From assembly GCA_963969595.1 (NCBI GenBank), contig OZ018410.1:44001413-44065412 (forward strand): DNA of 64,000 nucleotides, written 5' to 3'. The translations under genes were made by a program, and so were the position numbers. This document shows positions 62,402 through 64,000 of this stretch, in pieces (positions within the stretch are counted from its first letter, which is position 1; each line of letters starts with the position of its first letter). The DNA is from Neckera pumila. Its lineage: Eukaryota; Streptophyta; Bryopsida; Hypnales; Neckeraceae. The notes under the pieces are model-generated. The model made no database searches. It saw nothing but the letters and a program-made list of their open reading frames with translations, and was not told the DNA's origin.

Positions 62402-64000
62402 TCAGCTCCTGTCCAAAGACGTAGCATGACCTGAAGAGATCCGACAACGAGGACAAATCCAATCTCCTGGAGGCAGAGTCAATAAGGGTGGAGTCAAGCA
62501 TGCTATATGCCAACCACGTTGGCATTGATCACACAATAACATAGTAGCCGCACCTTTCTTCTCTCCACAAACAAAACAAGGAAAACCTTCTGGTGCCACT
62601 GCCAATTTGGTGCATACAATGCCATCAATGGGCAAGTGACAAGGAGCGCAATTTTTTGTATGCTCCCGACACTCTCGCCCGTCCTTGCCTTCCAATAGCA
62701 AAATGCCATTAGGCAAAAAAATTTCACTCGAAGGATAGTACGTCCTGCCTTGACATCCAACGTTGTAGGCGCTTCACGCTGCAAATATACATAATCTTTA
62801 TTAGAGAATCTCCGCGATTGAGGTTGATAAGCGTTGCTACAAATGCGGATGTAACGTAAAGTATCACGATGATGAGCAATAGATAAGTTCTCCATGGCCA
62901 TTGGCATGGCTCTTTTGAAAAACTTTGCTCGATCTTGAAGACATTGAGCCCAAATATCAGGATCATCTAAGTCCACAGTTGAAGCCAATTTCTCACGTAC
63001 CGAGCTGGGTAAAATTGGCTCTCGACCATACAATAATTGGAAAGGGCTATACAACGCCAATGACACTTGACTGCTGAAACGATAGCCCATAGCAATCCAT
63101 GGCAACATCAAGTCCCAATCACGGTGGTTGTCACAAAGCAATCCATACTTTCATAAATCACGCTTGACTATTTGGACAACTCGCTCAGCCAAGCCGTCTG
63201 CCTCAAGATGATCTCTAGAAGTAGTATGATGATCTATCAGGGCCTTAGTACACAATTCTTCAAATGAACCAAGGAACTCCCGTCCTTGATCTGTCAACAC
63301 CTCAGTAGATGCTCCAAAATATGCCAAAACACGATCAAGAAAATCCATAGCCGGCAATTCTGCCGAGTTTTGTGGTAGAGCCACAAGTTCAATCCACTTG
63401 CTAAAATGCTCTACCATCACCAATATATATTTAGCTCCGTGTGAGGTGACTACAAGCGGCCTAGCAAAATCCAAAGACCAATGATAGCCCAAGCCCATGA
63501 TAGGTAAAGGCCTCAACTGAGGTGATAATGTGTTAAAACTTGATCTAACTTGGTCACACATCTCACACCGAGAAACATAAACGGTAACACGTTGATACAT
63601 GCCAGTCCACCAATATTGGTTGCGAAACATGGAATGTATCCTACACACTCTAAAATGTCCAAAATCTTCATGCACTTGCTGCACCAAAGAAACTCTCTGA
63701 TCTGGCCTTAGAACTATGCGCCTAATTTCATCTGGCCACATACAAAATAGCAAATTGTTATCCCAACAAAACCTTGCTGCTCGATGACTAACTCTATCTT
63801 GCTCCATAGCAGAGATAGCTAAAGGAAATGTTCTTTATTGAAGTTTGTGCAAGACTACAAGATCTTCCTACACATCACTCACAATTAAAGACTTGTCAGA
63901 CTCTTCATCTTAGTCTTCAATAGACACCTCAAAAGTAGATTCTGACATCAATATAAAATAAGAGGCTGCATGCCAACCTAGGACTGCTTCTCTATCGTAG
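62402..64000 (-). mobile_element. Ty3/gypsy retrotransposon 3' part: broken integrase plus C-terminal PHD finger
   Basis: The minus-strand pol frame enters at the window edge and runs to the stop at 62402. It shows the integrase zinc-binding region (HEDFGHFRVCR ... CEMCDQV), then the catalytic core with LDFARPLVV, LTDQGREF and ADGLAERVVQIVKRDL (D-D-E), and the GYRFSSQVSLALYSPFQLLY block. After the usual C-terminal domain comes CFVCGEKKG, LLCDQCQRGWHIACLTPPL, GDWICPRC, a C4-H-C3 PHD finger. Breaks: TGA at 63153-63151 replacing an expected Arg codon, and a one-base loss in the T7 run near 62715-62721 that separates the PHD part from the integrase frame. Three further in-frame stops lie between 63807 and 64000. 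Reverse transcriptase and gag would lie beyond 64000 and cannot be seen. Confidence 0.85.

Noticed and set aside
1..64000. tRNA or rRNA genes, CRISPR arrays, organelle insertions
   Set aside because: No cloverleaf-like gene, regularly spaced prokaryotic repeat-spacer array or recognisable plastid or mitochondrial block was seen by eye. A tRNAscan or organelle alignment would be needed to exclude them fully.

Overview
This window looks like nuclear DNA of a land plant. Its genes have many short GT-AG introns, the intergenic DNA is AT-rich, and the intact genes encode typical plant proteins. Short introns, a 17-exon gamma-COP gene and a transposase type that I associate (from memory, unchecked) with seed-free plants point weakly to a bryophyte, lycophyte or fern. 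I cannot place it more precisely.

Layout. About 3.7-4.8 kb (minus) holds a DUF1499-like chloroplast protein with a twin-arginine signal, 3' end unresolved. About 7.0-7.5 kb (plus) holds an unrecognised broken ORF. 12.8-18.8 kb (minus) is a complete coatomer gamma subunit gene, whose exons I could join in frame to about 894 aa. About 21.9-22.5 kb is an orphan 191-aa ORF. 26.8-29.4 kb (plus) is an R2R3-MYB gene with tandem repeats in both introns. 30.9-36.2 kb (minus) is a SULTR4-type sulfate transporter whose 17 exons join to about 696 aa. 56.0-58.4 kb (plus) is a Qa-SNARE of the SYP81/syntaxin-18 type (7 exons, about 320 aa). 60.1-61.3 kb (minus) is a decayed glycine-rich-domain protein (DUF1399) copy. 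61.4-64.0 kb (minus) is the 3' part of a decayed Ty3/gypsy retrotransposon whose integrase is followed by a PHD finger.

The most unusual region is a transposon nest at 39-55 kb. A 10-kb element (39500-49540) has CACTA-type terminal inverted repeats and matching CTT flanks. It carries a long, intron-poor, multiply broken transposase gene with two zinc-finger-like segments and a possible DDE core that does not look like the usual CACTA TnpD. Beside it, a 1.7-kb non-autonomous relative (51427-53133) carries two further insertions: a Mutator-like MITE with a 10-bp target duplication, and a second MITE sitting inside the right terminal inverted repeat. Both may lie inside an older CACTA-ended element (39060-54591).

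The intact genes are housekeeping or regulatory: COPI coat, ER SNARE, vacuolar sulfate export and a MYB regulator. COPI gamma and SYP81 both act in Golgi-ER retrograde transport, but nothing shows that this linkage is more than chance. Nonsense codons in the decayed elements are mostly explicable as C-to-T (or G-to-A) changes, as expected of methylated, silenced repeats.
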